From JBBECJ01 sp963763325 (GTDB lineage: Bacteria > Chloroflexota > Chloroflexia > Thermomicrobiales > CFX8): 64,000 nucleotides of DNA. Positions within the stretch are counted from its first letter, which is position 1, and each line of letters begins with the position of its first letter. The notes beneath the pieces are model-generated. The model worked only from the letters and a program-made list of their open reading frames with translations. It searched no databases and was not told the DNA's origin. The position numbers and the translations under genes are program-made. Shown piece by piece: positions 39,124 to 47,774 of this stretch. Where the stretch lies: the NCBI GenBank assembly GCA_963763325.1, contig CAVXOL010000002.1, forward strand, positions 62,001 to 126,000, in the 5' to 3' direction.

Positions 39124-39398
39124 CGATCGAACCCCCTTATTGAACTCATGCAGTCCCGCCATCGCCAACGGCCAGGCCGGCAGTATAGATCGCCTCCAGC
39201 CGCACGGCGTTCGACTCGATCCGATTCCGCATTGAGCGGTACGTAGCCCACCTCCTCCAAATCCGCGCACACGCGCAATACAACGGCCCTTGACATCACG
39301 ACACAATCGGTTACTGTACGTATAGGACACGTGTTCTACTCTGTGGCAGGTGTCAGGCGGCGACAACCGGGTCGACATCACAACCGAGGACAATCTCA

Positions 39399-39920
39399 GT
39401 GCAACCAGCGACGCCACACGTCCAACTGGAACCCTGGACGGACAACGATCTCGATCTCCTGCGACGCCTCAATTCGCCGGAGATGACCGCACATCTAGGC
39501 GGGCCGGAAACCGACGATCAGGTCGTTAATCGTCACAATCGCTACCTTGCGGGCAGCGACCCGGTCCGCAGTCAGATGTTCAGCGTCGTGCTGTTGCCGG
39601 AGCGAGTCGCGGTTGGCTCGATCGGGTACTGGGAGCGCGACTGGCGCGATGAGTCTGTCTACGAAACCGGCTGGATGACGCTTTCAGAGTACCAGGGACG
39701 GGGAATCGCAACGGCGGCAACCGCCGCTGCGATCGAGAGCGCACGAGCGCGGCACGCGCATCGCTACATGCACGCGTTCCCGTCCGTCGACAACCCGCCG
39801 TCGAACGCAATCTGCCGGAAGCTCGGTTTCAATTGCCTCGGCGAGTACGACTTCGAGTACCCTCCTGGGAACATCCTGCGCTGCAACGACTGGCGTCTGG
39901 ATCTGAGCGAAACACGATAA
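39399..39920 (+). CDS. GNAT-family N-acetyltransferase
   Basis: A 173-residue acetyl-CoA-dependent transferase of the RimJ/RimL type. It shows VQLEPWTDNDLDLLRRLN at the N-terminus, the acetyl-CoA loop ETGWMTLSEYQGRGIATAA (Q-x-R-G-x-A/G motif), and late NPPSNAICRKLGFNCLGEYD. The substrate is unknown. GTG 39399. It ends 22 bases before the ECF42-type sigma gene, so the two may be co-transcribed. Confidence 0.88.
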   Translation: MQPATPHVQLEPWTDNDLDLLRRLNSPEMTAHLGGPETDDQVVNRHNRYLAGSDPVRSQMFSVVLLPERVAVGSIGYWERDWRDESVYETGWMTLSEYQGRGIATAATAAAIESARARHAHRYMHAFPSVDNPPSNAICRKLGFNCLGEYDFEYPPGNILRCNDWRLDLSETR

Positions 39921-39942
39921 CGCGCCACACCGAGGAGGCTCA

Positions 39943-41205
39943 ATGCAGATGAGTGTGACGACGATCGAGCAGATTCAGGCAGTCGTGGACGACGTCTATC
40001 GGGTCGAGTCGCGTCGCGTGTTCGCGACCCTGATCCGTCTGCTGGGCGACTTTGACCGCGCTGAGGACGCGATGCACGACGCCTTCACCGCCGCTGTCGA
40101 TCAGTGGGCGCGCGACGGCGTCCCGGCCAACCCGCGCGCCTGGCTCGTCTCGACCGGCCGCTTCAAGGCGATCGACGCCATCCGACGCCGCGCCCGCTTC
40201 GACAAGTCGCTGGCGGCACTGGCCGAAGACCTCGACCAGTCGCTTGGCGATCCAGCCGCCTACGACGACGACAACGTCGAGGACGACCGGCTGCGGCTGA
40301 TCTTCACCTGCTGCCATCCGGCCCTCGCGCCCGACGCCCGGATCGCGCTGACGTTGCGCGAGGTCTGCGGGCTGACGACCGAAGAGATTGCCCGCGCCTT
40401 CCTGACGGCGCCGCCGACGTTGGCACAGCGGATCGTGCGCGCCAAAGCCAAGATCCGCGACGCGAAGATCCCGTACGAAGTGCCGTCGCGCGCCGATCTG
40501 CCCGAGCGGCTGGATACCGTCCTGCATGTCATCTACCTCGTCTTCAACGAGGGCTACTCGGCCTCATCGGGCGAGTCGCTGACACGCTCCGACCTCTCAG
40601 GCGAGGCGATCCGGCTGGCGCGGCTGCTGGTTGATCTGCTGCCGGAGCCGGAAGCGGTCGGCCTGCTGGCGCTGATGCTGCTACACGAATCGCGGTCGGC
40701 GGCACGGACGACGCCGGACGGTGACATCATTCTCCTTGAAGATCAGGACCGCTCGCTCTGGGACCAGCAACTGATCGCACAGGGCATCGCGCTGGTCGAG
40801 CAGGTGCTGCGCTCGCGCCGCTTCGGCCCCTACACGATCCAGGCCGCTATCTCAGCCGTTCATGCCGAGGCACGCCACGCCGACGAGACCGACTGGGCGC
40901 AGATCGTCGCGCTCTACGACGTTCTTTCGCAGTCCGACCCATCGCCGGTCGTCGAGCTCAACCGAGCCGTGGCACTGGCGATGCGCGACGGTCCGGCCGC
41001 CGGGTTGGCTGCGATCGACACCATCCTCGAACGGGGCGACCTGACCAACTACTACCTGGCCCACTCCGCCCGCGCCGAATTCTCCCGCCGCCTGGGCCAC
41101 ACCGAAGACGCCCGCGACGCCTATCAGCGAGCCCTTGACCTCACCCAGCAAAGTCCCGAACGCCGCTTCCTCGAACAACGGCTGGCGGAGCTTCGCGACG
41201 CGTGA
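39943..41205 (+). CDS. ECF42-type RNA polymerase sigma factor with C-terminal TPR domain
   Basis: Four hundred and twenty residues, far longer than a classical ECF factor. Sigma-2 has LLGDFDRAEDAMHDAFTAAV and NPRAWLVSTGRFKAIDAIRR. Sigma-4 has LTLREVCGLTTEEIARAFL and APPTLAQRIVRAKAKIRDA. The C-terminal 200 residues are the helical/TPR extension typical of ECF42 (VFNEGYSASSG, LLHESRSAAR, NRAVALAMRDGPAAGLAAID). ECF42 factors lack an anti-sigma partner and control YCII (DGPF) genes; three such genes follow. ATG 39943 has GAGGAG. A repeated promoter motif in this region fits its regulon. Confidence 0.9.
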   Translation: MQMSVTTIEQIQAVVDDVYRVESRRVFATLIRLLGDFDRAEDAMHDAFTAAVDQWARDGVPANPRAWLVSTGRFKAIDAIRRRARFDKSLAALAEDLDQSLGDPAAYDDDNVEDDRLRLIFTCCHPALAPDARIALTLREVCGLTTEEIARAFLTAPPTLAQRIVRAKAKIRDAKIPYEVPSRADLPERLDTVLHVIYLVFNEGYSASSGESLTRSDLSGEAIRLARLLVDLLPEPEAVGLLALMLLHESRSAARTTPDGDIILLEDQDRSLWDQQLIAQGIALVEQVLRSRRFGPYTIQAAISAVHAEARHADETDWAQIVALYDVLSQSDPSPVVELNRAVALAMRDGPAAGLAAIDTILERGDLTNYYLAHSARAEFSRRLGHTEDARDAYQRALDLTQQSPERRFLEQRLAELRDA

Positions 41206-41294
41206 CGCGTGATGCGTGACGCGTTGGAGATGAGCTGCACACACCCCGCGTCACGGTTCCAAAACGATGAATCTCGAAATTGCTCTGTCGATGC

Positions 41295-41324
41295 TGTCGA
41301 TTTCGGCGATCGTCGGTCGACTAC
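41295..41324 (+). promoter_or_regulatory. ECF42-type promoter upstream of the DUF6069-like gene
   Basis: TGTCGA at 41295-41300, 17-base spacer, CGACTAC at 41318-41324, ending 57 bases before the start codon. The same layout recurs at 42497, 45275 and 45782. Confidence 0.75.
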
Positions 41325-41381
41325 TTCATGTAACGGGCAGATGGCCCGTTACCAGTAAGGGCAAGAAAGGGATGGTCCACA

Positions 41382-41831
41382 ATGTCGTCGATCGCTTCCT
41401 ATACGTCAGCGCAGTCGTTTTCGCGCTCCACCGGCCGGGGACAGTTCGCTAAGGTCGGCCTGGCGACCGTTGTCGCGGCCGTTCTCGCCAACGTCCTCTT
41501 CTATTACATTGGTAGCGTGTTCGTGACCTACCAGGAGGACTTCGTCGTCCTCTCCAACGTCAGCGGCGCAGTCATTTTCACGGCGTTTTTCGCCATCGCG
41601 GCTGTCGCCGTCTACGCGGCTCTGGTGCGATTTACGGACAACGCAGTCCGCAACTTCAACATCATCGCCGCCATCTTCCTCGTACTGTCGATCGTTCCGG
41701 ATTACACGATGATCCTCAACGAGCCGGGTTCGAGTTTCGGTCAGGCAACGATCCTCGCCCTGATGCACATCGTCGCCGCCGCCGTCATCGTCCCGATGCT
41801 GACGACGCTGGCACGCCCCGACTCGCGATAG
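41382..41831 (+). CDS. Four-helix membrane protein, DUF6069-like
   Basis: A 149-residue integral membrane protein with four hydrophobic segments: VGLATVVAAVLANVLFYYIG, ISGAVIFTAFFAIAAVAV-like, IIAAIFLVLSIVPDYTMIL and ALMHIVAAAVIVPMLTTLA. The layout matches DUF6069 family proteins, which recur next to ECF42 or YCII genes. ATG 41382 follows a modest AAGGGAT site. A perfect 12-bp hairpin follows the stop. Confidence 0.75.
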   Translation: MSSIASYTSAQSFSRSTGRGQFAKVGLATVVAAVLANVLFYYIGSVFVTYQEDFVVLSNVSGAVIFTAFFAIAAVAVYAALVRFTDNAVRNFNIIAAIFLVLSIVPDYTMILNEPGSSFGQATILALMHIVAAAVIVPMLTTLARPDSR

Positions 41832-41844
41832 CCGTACGCTTCTG

Positions 41845-41880
41845 GTCGACGAGGATGCTCCTGACAGTATCCTCGTCGAC
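41845..41880 (+). terminator. Hairpin after the DUF6069-like gene
   Basis: GTCGACGAGGAT (41845-41856) pairs perfectly with ATCCTCGTCGAC (41869-41880) around a 12-base loop. Confidence 0.7.
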
Positions 41881-41967
41881 TGATTACGATGGGTTCGATG
41901 GGTCGGACCACCCCGCTGGGCGACGGCGCCGAGCGAACCGGCTCAGGGATAGAGAAAGGACGCAACA

Positions 41968-42402
41968 ATGCGTTTCATGATTCTGGTGAAGGCAACCGAG
42001 GATTCGGAATCGGGCGCGATGCTCGAACCGGAGACGATGACCAAGATGTTTGCCGAGATGGGCAAGTACAACGAGGAGCTGGTCAACGCCGGTGTCATGG
42101 TCGCCGGCGAGGGACTCCTTCCAAGCTCGAAGGGCGCCCGGGTCCATTTCTCCGGCGAGAAACGGACGGTCACTGACGGACCGTTCCCCGAGACGAAGGA
42201 ACTGATCGCCGGCTACTGGATCTGGGAGCTCAACTCGATCGACGAAGCGATCGAGTGGGTCAAGCGCTGCCCGAACCCGATGCTCGGCGAATCAGACATC
42301 GAGATCCGCCAGATTGCCACCATGGAGGACTTCGGCGACGCGATGACGCCGGAACTGCAGGAGCAGGAACAACGCCTGCGCGCAAAGACCGAAAACGCAT
42401 AG
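41968..42402 (+). CDS. YCII (DGPF)-family protein
   Basis: One hundred and forty-four residues with MRFMILVKATEDSESGAMLE at the N-terminus and the hallmark VTDGPFPETKELIAGYWIWE. The ferredoxin-like YCII fold binds small ligands; the function of this group is unresolved. It lies in the cluster behind the ECF42-type sigma factor. ATG 41968 has AGAAAGGA upstream. No TGTCGA promoter was found immediately upstream, although a GTCGACTGATTACG-like box lies at 41875-41888. Confidence 0.88.
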   Translation: MRFMILVKATEDSESGAMLEPETMTKMFAEMGKYNEELVNAGVMVAGEGLLPSSKGARVHFSGEKRTVTDGPFPETKELIAGYWIWELNSIDEAIEWVKRCPNPMLGESDIEIRQIATMEDFGDAMTPELQEQEQRLRAKTENA

Positions 42403-42496
42403 CGACATCCCTCGTTCGAGACGATGCGGCAGGTCGCCTGTGCAACCTGCCGCGTCATCGTCAACACTGCGCATCCTGCAGCCGCCCCGGCTGGAA

Positions 42497-42526
42497 TGTC
42501 GATAGCCGTCGTGCACGAACGACGAC
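42497..42526 (+). promoter_or_regulatory. ECF42-type promoter upstream of first reductase-like gene
   Basis: TGTCGA at 42497-42502, 17 bases, CGACGAC at 42520-42526; 49 bases before ATG 42576. Confidence 0.65.
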
Positions 42527-42575
42527 TCTATGTCACGACGTTGTGACGAAAGTTGGAAACCCGGAAGGAACAATC

Positions 42576-43127
42576 ATGCGGAAGATCGTAGCGGGACTCT
42601 TCATCTCACTCGACGGCGTAACCGAAGCGCCGGATCAGTGGCATTTCCCGTACTGGAGCGACGAGATGGGCGAGGCCGTCGGTGGGCAGATGGCCAACGC
42701 TGACACGATGCTGCTCGGTCGCGTCACCTACGACGGATTCGCCGACTACTGGCCGAAGCAGGACCCAGCCGAAGAGCCGATTGCCGCCTACATGAATGAG
42801 ACACCGAAGCTGGTGGTATCCAACACGCTCGAATCAGCCGACTGGCAGAACTCGACGCTGATCTCCGGCGATATTTACGGCAAGCTGCGCGAGATCAAGG
42901 AGCAGCCGGGCAAGGACATCGGGATTACCGGCAGCGTCAAGCTCACCCAATCACTCCTCAAGGAAGGGCTGCTCGACGAGTTGAACCTGCTGGTCCACCC
43001 GATCGTTCTCGGCAGCGGCGACAGCCTCTGGGACGGTGACACCGGCAATGTGCCGCTCGAACTGGTCGAATCGAAGACACTACCCAACGGCGTCGTCCAG
43101 CTCGTCTACCGGAGGGCAACCAGTTAG
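42576..43127 (+). CDS. Dihydrofolate reductase-family (RibD C-terminal-like) protein
   Basis: A 183-residue NADPH-binding fold protein: RKIVAGLFISLDGVTEAPDQ, ADTMLLGRVTYDGFADYWPK, GKDIGITGSVKLTQSLLKEG and LNLLVHPIVLGSG. This is the RibD_C/DHFR-like family, commonly beside YCII genes. The substrate is unknown, and it is not the housekeeping DHFR. ATG 42576 has GGAAGGA. A second paralogue lies at 47153-47731. Confidence 0.87.
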   Translation: MRKIVAGLFISLDGVTEAPDQWHFPYWSDEMGEAVGGQMANADTMLLGRVTYDGFADYWPKQDPAEEPIAAYMNETPKLVVSNTLESADWQNSTLISGDIYGKLREIKEQPGKDIGITGSVKLTQSLLKEGLLDELNLLVHPIVLGSGDSLWDGDTGNVPLELVESKTLPNGVVQLVYRRATS

Positions 43128-43386
43128 GACGGCGCGACCTCCTGAAAAACACCCCCGTGACGGGACGATGACCGCAGGGCGAGAAGCGCGGTCACCGTTC
43201 CGGCTCGGGGCATCGCCATCCATACGAATCGACGACGCGTCTCAAATTGGGAGTTGCCATACAGACACAGTGTACGTACACTAGTTCTACTCGGCGGAGC
43301 CGACAACCAATTCAGGCACTGCCGGTCGATTTGGCGGATGCTCATCTGCGAGCATCGCTGACACGCAGGACGGAGCAAGAGTAACG

Positions 43387-44502
43387 ATGAGCGGAGTACG
43401 GGTTCTGGTTGGCACACGCAAGGGCGCGTTCATCCTGACATCTGACGAGAAGCGCGAAGCATGGGACGTCTCCGGCCCCCACTTCGCCGGCTGGGAGATC
43501 TACCACCTCAAAGGCTCGCCAGTGAATCCGGACCGGATCTACGCCTCACAGTCCAGCGGCTGGTTCGGGCAGACGATCCAGCGCTCCGACGACGGCGGCA
43601 AGACCTGGGAGCCGGTCAACAACGAGTTCACCTACGACGGCGTTCCCGGCACCCACCAGTGGTACGACGGCACCCAGCACCCCTGGGAGTTCACCCGCGT
43701 CTGGCACATGGAGCCGTCGCTGCACGATGCCGATACCGTCTACGCCGGTGTCGAGGACGCGGCCCTCTTCAAGTCGACCGACGGCGGCCAGTCCTGGCAC
43801 GAGCTGTCCGCGTTGCGCGAGGTCAAGAGCGAACTCTGGCAGCCGGGCGCCGGCGGCATGTGCCTCCACACGATCATCCTCGATCCCAACAACGCCGACC
43901 GCATCTACATCGCCATCTCGGCCGCCGGCGCCTTCCGGACCGACGACGGCGGCAAGAGCTGGCTGCCGATCAACCAGGGACTGCGCTCTGATTATGAACT
44001 GCCCGATCCGGCCGCCGATGTCGGCCACTGCGTCCACAGCCTCGCGATGCACCCCTCACGGCCCGACACCCTCTTCATGCAGAAGCACTGGGACGTCATG
44101 CGATCCGACAACGCCGGCGACATGTGGCACGAGGTCAGCGGCAACCTGCCGAGCGACTTCGGCTTCCCGATCAGCGTCCACGCTCACGAGCCGGAGACGA
44201 TCTACGTCGTCCCGATCAAGAGCGACTCCGAGCACTTCCCGCCGGACGGCAAGCTGCGCGTCTACCGCAGCCGGACCGGCGGCAACGAGTGGGAAGCGCT
44301 CACCAACGGCTTGCCGCAGCAGGATTGTTACGTCAACATCCTGCGCGACTCGATGGCTGTCGACTCGCACGAATCGTGCGGTATCTACTTCGGCACGACC
44401 GGCGGACAGGTCTACGGATCGAATGATTCCGGCGACACCTGGAAGGCAATTGTCCGCGACCTTCCGGCCGTGACGTCGGTAGAAGTGCAGACATTGCGAT
44501 GA
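43387..44502 (+). CDS. BNR/Asp-box beta-propeller protein
   Basis: A 371-residue predicted beta-propeller of the sortilin/BNR class. Asp-box repeats recur: IQRSDDGGKTWEPV, FKSTDGGQSWHEL, FRTDDGGKSWLPI, MRSDNAGDMWHEV and YGSNDSGDTWKAI. No signal peptide is evident (MSGVRVLVGTRKGAFILTSD), so it is cytoplasmic. Its stop overlaps the start of a MoaD/ThiS-like gene (ATGA), so the two are translationally coupled. Function unknown; the pair recurs in bacteria. A small hairpin lies at 43337-43356, 30 bases before ATG 43387. Confidence 0.85.
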   Translation: MSGVRVLVGTRKGAFILTSDEKREAWDVSGPHFAGWEIYHLKGSPVNPDRIYASQSSGWFGQTIQRSDDGGKTWEPVNNEFTYDGVPGTHQWYDGTQHPWEFTRVWHMEPSLHDADTVYAGVEDAALFKSTDGGQSWHELSALREVKSELWQPGAGGMCLHTIILDPNNADRIYIAISAAGAFRTDDGGKSWLPINQGLRSDYELPDPAADVGHCVHSLAMHPSRPDTLFMQKHWDVMRSDNAGDMWHEVSGNLPSDFGFPISVHAHEPETIYVVPIKSDSEHFPPDGKLRVYRSRTGGNEWEALTNGLPQQDCYVNILRDSMAVDSHESCGIYFGTTGGQVYGSNDSGDTWKAIVRDLPAVTSVEVQTLR

Positions 44503-44804
44503 CCCCGACAATCCGCGTCGAGTTACCGTTCCATCTACGAAATCTGGCCAATACCGGGAAGGAGGTGGAGGTCCAGGTCGATGGTCCGGTCACCCAGCGC
44601 GCCGTCCTCGATGCGCTGGAAGCGACCTACCCGGTGTTGCGCGGCACGATCCGCGACCATACGACCAAGCAGCGGCGGCCGTTCCTGCGCTTCTTCGCCT
44701 GCGCCCAGGACCTCTCTCACGAGTCGCCAGATGACCCACTGCCCGAAGCAGTCGCGGCCGGCGAGGAGCCATTCGCGGTCGTCGGAGCGATGGCCGGCGG
44801 CTAA
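44499..44804 (+). CDS. MoaD/ThiS-family ubiquitin-like protein
   Basis: A 101-residue protein with a beta-grasp fold. It begins TIRVELPFHLRNLANTGKEV, has VTQRAVLDALEATYPVLRGT, and ends VVGAMAGG. The terminal Gly-Gly is the feature activated as a thiocarboxylate or conjugated in this family. It overlaps the BNR gene by four bases. The partner activating enzyme is not in the window. It could be a sulphur carrier for an unknown pathway involving the BNR protein. Confidence 0.85.
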   Translation: MTPTIRVELPFHLRNLANTGKEVEVQVDGPVTQRAVLDALEATYPVLRGTIRDHTTKQRRPFLRFFACAQDLSHESPDDPLPEAVAAGEEPFAVVGAMAGG

Positions 44805-44855
44805 CATTAGGGACGACGCTCACGGTCCGTGCGCAGGAGAGACGAAGGAGACTCG

Positions 44856-45212
44856 ATGAAGTACATGTTGCTGGTTTACGGAACCGAGCGGGAGTGGGAC
44901 GAGCCATACCGGGAAGCGTGCTACGCGGAGTCCCGCGAACTCGTGAACGACATCAAGGCCAAGGGGCAGTTCCTTGGAACCTCACCGCTCCACCCGACGC
45001 CGACCGCCGCCAGCGTTCGCGTCCGCGACGGCAAGCGGCTCGTCACCGACGGCCCGTTCGCCGAAACGCGAGAGCAGCTCGGCGGCTACTACATCGTTGA
45101 TGTCGACAACCAGGACGAAGCCATCGACATCGCCGCCCGCATCCCCGGCGCCCGCAACGGCACCATCGAAGTCCGCCAGGTCATCGAACTCGCCGGGATT
45201 CCGAAGGACTAA
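44856..45212 (+). CDS. YCII (DGPF)-family protein
   Basis: One hundred and eighteen residues with MKYMLLVYGTEREWDEPYRE and VTDGPFAETREQLGGYYIVD. Second of three YCII proteins in the presumed ECF42 regulon. ATG 44856 has GAAGGAG. It follows the MoaD-like gene by 51 bases and is closed by a strong intrinsic terminator, so BNR, MoaD and YCII probably form one transcript. Confidence 0.9.
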   Translation: MKYMLLVYGTEREWDEPYREACYAESRELVNDIKAKGQFLGTSPLHPTPTAASVRVRDGKRLVTDGPFAETREQLGGYYIVDVDNQDEAIDIAARIPGARNGTIEVRQVIELAGIPKD

Positions 45213-45232
45213 CGACTACCCACGCACCATCG

Positions 45233-45265
45233 AGGGCCGGTCTCGTACCGGCCCTTTTCTGTTTC
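45233..45265 (+). terminator. Intrinsic terminator after the second YCII gene
   Basis: AGGGCCGGT and ACCGGCCCT form a 9-bp stem with loop CTCGT, followed by TTTTCTGTTT. It is the most canonical terminator in the window. Confidence 0.88.
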
Positions 45266-45274
45266 CGCGGTTGT

Positions 45275-45304
45275 TGTCGATTTCCGACGTCCCAGACCGA
45301 CTAC
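45275..45304 (+). promoter_or_regulatory. ECF42-type promoter upstream of DoxX-like gene
   Basis: TGTCGA at 45275-45280, 17 bases, CGACTAC at 45298-45304; 56 bases before GTG 45361. Confidence 0.78.
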
Positions 45305-45360
45305 TCAATGTCACGGTTCTTCACCGTGGCCGCTGATCGTCGGCGGTAAGACACAGAGAG

Positions 45361-45774
45361 GTGTTCAGCATGCAGTCACGGATGCAGTCGTTTCCTATTG
45401 CGTCGGGCAAGCCGTTGGCCGGGCAGATCGTCAGCGGTCTGGCAGTCCTGTTCCTGGCCGTCGACGGCCTGATGAAGCTCGCGAGGCCCGAGCCGGTCGT
45501 CGATGCGATGGCTGAGCTTGGCTATCCGGACCGCCTGTCGGTTGGGATTGGCATCGTGCTGCTGGCTGGTCTGGCTGTCTATCTCTACCCGCGCACGTCG
45601 ATCATCGGCGCCGTCCTGCTGACCGGCTTTCTCGGCGGCGCGATCGCCAGCCAGGTCCGGATCGAGGCTGGCATCTTCCCAATCGTCTTTCCAGTCATCC
45701 TCGGCGCGATGCTCTGGGGCGGGCTCTCCCTGCGCGACGAGCGGCTGCGGATGTTGGTCGCCCCGCGAGAATAG
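45361..45774 (+). CDS. DoxX-like membrane protein
   Basis: A 137-residue protein with four hydrophobic helices (IVSGLAVLFLAVDGLMKLAR, IGIVLLAGLAVYLYP, GAVLLTGFLGGAIASQVRI, FPVILGAMLWGGLSL). The VDGLMKL segment and spacing fit DoxX-like/DUF4267-type proteins frequently found with ECF42 regulons. It starts at GTG 45361 or ATG 45370. It is read from its own ECF42-type promoter. Confidence 0.78.
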   Translation: MFSMQSRMQSFPIASGKPLAGQIVSGLAVLFLAVDGLMKLARPEPVVDAMAELGYPDRLSVGIGIVLLAGLAVYLYPRTSIIGAVLLTGFLGGAIASQVRIEAGIFPIVFPVILGAMLWGGLSLRDERLRMLVAPRE

Positions 45775-45781
45775 CGTGGCG

Positions 45782-45811
45782 TGTCGATTTCAGGAGATCC
45801 CGGACGACTAC
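45782..45811 (+). promoter_or_regulatory. ECF42-type promoter upstream of alpha/beta hydrolase
   Basis: TGTCGA at 45782-45787, 17 bases, CGACTAC at 45805-45811; 93 bases before ATG 45905. Confidence 0.75.
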
Positions 45812-45904
45812 CTGATATAGAACGGCGCGACGGTGCGCCAGTGCAGCGATGAGTGCAGTGTTCAGCGACGACGGCGTCGCACGATTCGAAGCGGAGGAAC
45901 GCCG

Positions 45905-46708
45905 ATGACAACGACACCACAGACCGGCTACGCGCCAGTCAACGAACTCCAGATGTACTACGAGATCCACGGCAGCGGCGAGCCTCTCCTGCTGCTGCAC
46001 GGTGCCTACATGATGACCGGGCTGATGGAGCCGTTCATCTCACGGCTGGCTGAGACGCGACAGGTGATCGCCGTCGATTCACAGGCGCATGGCCGCACGG
46101 CCGACATCGACCGGCCACTGACCTACCCCAGCCTGGGCGACGACGCGGCAGATGTCCTGCGACACCTCGGCATCGAGCAGGCCGATGTCGTCGGCTACAG
46201 CATGGGCGCAGCCGCCGCGCTCCAGATCGCGATTCGGCACCCGGAGCTTGTCCGCAAGCTGGTGCCAATCTCGGTCACCTACAACATGGACGGCGCCCAC
46301 CCGGAGATGCTGCCGATGATCGAAACGATCACGCCGGAGATGTTTGCCGGCTCGCCGTGGGAAGCGGCCTACAAGGAGGTCGCGCCGAACCCGGACGACT
46401 TCCCGAACCTGGTTGAAAAGCTCAAGGCGCTCGACCTCGCCCCCTACGACGTGCCGGCCGCTGACGTCCGCGCGATTGCCGCGCCAACGCTGCTCGTCGT
46501 TGGTGACTCCGACGCGACCCGCCTCGAGCACGCCGTCGAGATGTTTAAGCTGCTTGGTGGTGGCGTCTTTGGCGATCTGGCCGGGATGCCTGTATCGCAG
46601 CTCGCGATCGTCCCAGGCACCTCGCACCTCGGCATCCTCGAACATGCCGACTGGATCAGCGCGATGATCGCCGCATTCCTCAACGCGCCAATGCCGGAAG
46701 GTTCGTAA
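45905..46708 (+). CDS. Alpha/beta hydrolase
   Basis: A 267-residue hydrolase. LLLLHGAYMM is the oxyanion loop, DVVGYSMGAAAALQ holds the nucleophile Ser99, LLVVGDSDATRLEHA the acidic residue, and VPGTSHLGILEHADW the catalytic His. The substrate is unknown. ATG 45905 has CGGAGGA upstream and MTTTPQTGYAPVNELQMYYE is a typical N-terminus. It stands first in a run with the third YCII and second reductase-like genes behind an ECF42-type promoter. Confidence 0.9.
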   Translation: MTTTPQTGYAPVNELQMYYEIHGSGEPLLLLHGAYMMTGLMEPFISRLAETRQVIAVDSQAHGRTADIDRPLTYPSLGDDAADVLRHLGIEQADVVGYSMGAAAALQIAIRHPELVRKLVPISVTYNMDGAHPEMLPMIETITPEMFAGSPWEAAYKEVAPNPDDFPNLVEKLKALDLAPYDVPAADVRAIAAPTLLVVGDSDATRLEHAVEMFKLLGGGVFGDLAGMPVSQLAIVPGTSHLGILEHADWISAMIAAFLNAPMPEGS

Positions 46709-46747
46709 TCGGTGCAGCCGTTGTGAACGACGCTGTTGGAGGGTAAG

Positions 46748-47125
46748 TTGAAGTACCTGTGCCTGGTCTACCACGATGAGAAACAGCTGGACGCGCTGAC
46801 CCCGAGCGAGTATGACGCGCTGATCGACGAAACCCTCGCCTACGGCGAGGAGATCCGGCAGAGCGGGCACTACGTTACCTCCAACGCCCTCGAATTCGTC
46901 GAGACAGCGACCTCGATCCGCGTCCGCGGGGAAAAGATCGCCATCACCGACGGCCCGTTCGTCGAGACGAAGGAACAGCTCGGCGGCTACATCCTGATCG
47001 AGGCACGAGACCTCAACGAGGCGATCCGCGTCGCCGCCCGGATGCCGCCAGCGCGGATGGGCGGCATCGAGGTGCGGCCTGTCGCGGATATGACCGGCCG
47101 GCAGGGTTGCCGGGCTCATTCGTAA
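46748..47125 (+). CDS. YCII (DGPF)-family protein
   Basis: One hundred and twenty-five residues with MKYLCLVYHDEKQLDALTPS and ITDGPFVETKEQLGGYILIE. Third YCII protein of the cluster. TTG 46748 is chosen because it gives the family N-terminus and GGAGGG lies seven bases upstream. It is 39 bases after the hydrolase stop and is probably co-transcribed with it. Confidence 0.88.
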   Translation: MKYLCLVYHDEKQLDALTPSEYDALIDETLAYGEEIRQSGHYVTSNALEFVETATSIRVRGEKIAITDGPFVETKEQLGGYILIEARDLNEAIRVAARMPPARMGGIEVRPVADMTGRQGCRAHS

Positions 47126-47152
47126 CGAAGCCGCAGACAGTCAGGAGCATTG

Positions 47153-47731
47153 ATGGGTAACGTGATCTATTCGATGATGGCCTCGCTCGACGGCTTCATT
47201 GCACGGCCGAACGGCGATCTCGATTGGGTCATCATCGATGACGAGCTACACGCGTTCGCGAACGAGCAGGAGCGCAATGTCGGCGCCCACCTGTATGGCC
47301 GGCGGATGTACGAAACGATGGCCGCTCACTGGCCGACAGCCGACCAGAATCCCGATGCACACGCCGTCGAGGTCGAGTTTGCCCTCCTCTGGCAACAAAT
47401 GCCGAAGGTTGTCTTCTCGACGACGCTCGAACGGGTCGATTGGAACGCCCGGCTGGTCCGTGATGACATCTTCGGCGAGGTCAACGCGTTGAAGGTAGCG
47501 TCCAACAAAGACATGTCCGTCGGCGGCGCCAACATCGCCGCGACGTTCCTGCAACTCGGCCTGATCGACGCCTTCCAGATCTATCTCCAGCCTGTCATCC
47601 TCGGCGAAGGCATCCCGTTGTTTCCATCACCGGCCGCGACGCGCGACCTGAACCTGCGCCTCGTCAAATCGCGCACATTCGATTCGGGCGTCGTCTTCCT
47701 CCACTACCAACGCACTGACGAGACAGGATAA
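47153..47731 (+). CDS. Dihydrofolate reductase-family (RibD C-terminal-like) protein
   Basis: One hundred and ninety-two residues: MGNVIYSMMASLDGFIARPN, GAHLYGRRMYETMAAHW, KDMSVGGANIAATFLQLGLI and IYLQPVILGEGIPLFP. Paralogue of the protein at 42576-43127 with the same RibD_C-like fold. It follows the third YCII gene by 27 bases. ATG 47153 has AGGAG. The substrate is unknown. Confidence 0.88.
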   Translation: MGNVIYSMMASLDGFIARPNGDLDWVIIDDELHAFANEQERNVGAHLYGRRMYETMAAHWPTADQNPDAHAVEVEFALLWQQMPKVVFSTTLERVDWNARLVRDDIFGEVNALKVASNKDMSVGGANIAATFLQLGLIDAFQIYLQPVILGEGIPLFPSPAATRDLNLRLVKSRTFDSGVVFLHYQRTDETG

Positions 47732-47774
47732 CGATATTGGCAACCTCGCGAAGATCGCCACGGAGGCACAGGAA

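Noticed and set aside
42576..43127. Housekeeping dihydrofolate reductase (folA)
   Set aside because: Sequence is of the RibD C-terminal-like group and a second paralogue lies nearby; folA signature residues are not evident.
46079..47119. 346-codon - strand frame
   Set aside because: Covers the alpha/beta hydrolase and YCII genes in antisense; sequence is a mirror of their codons.
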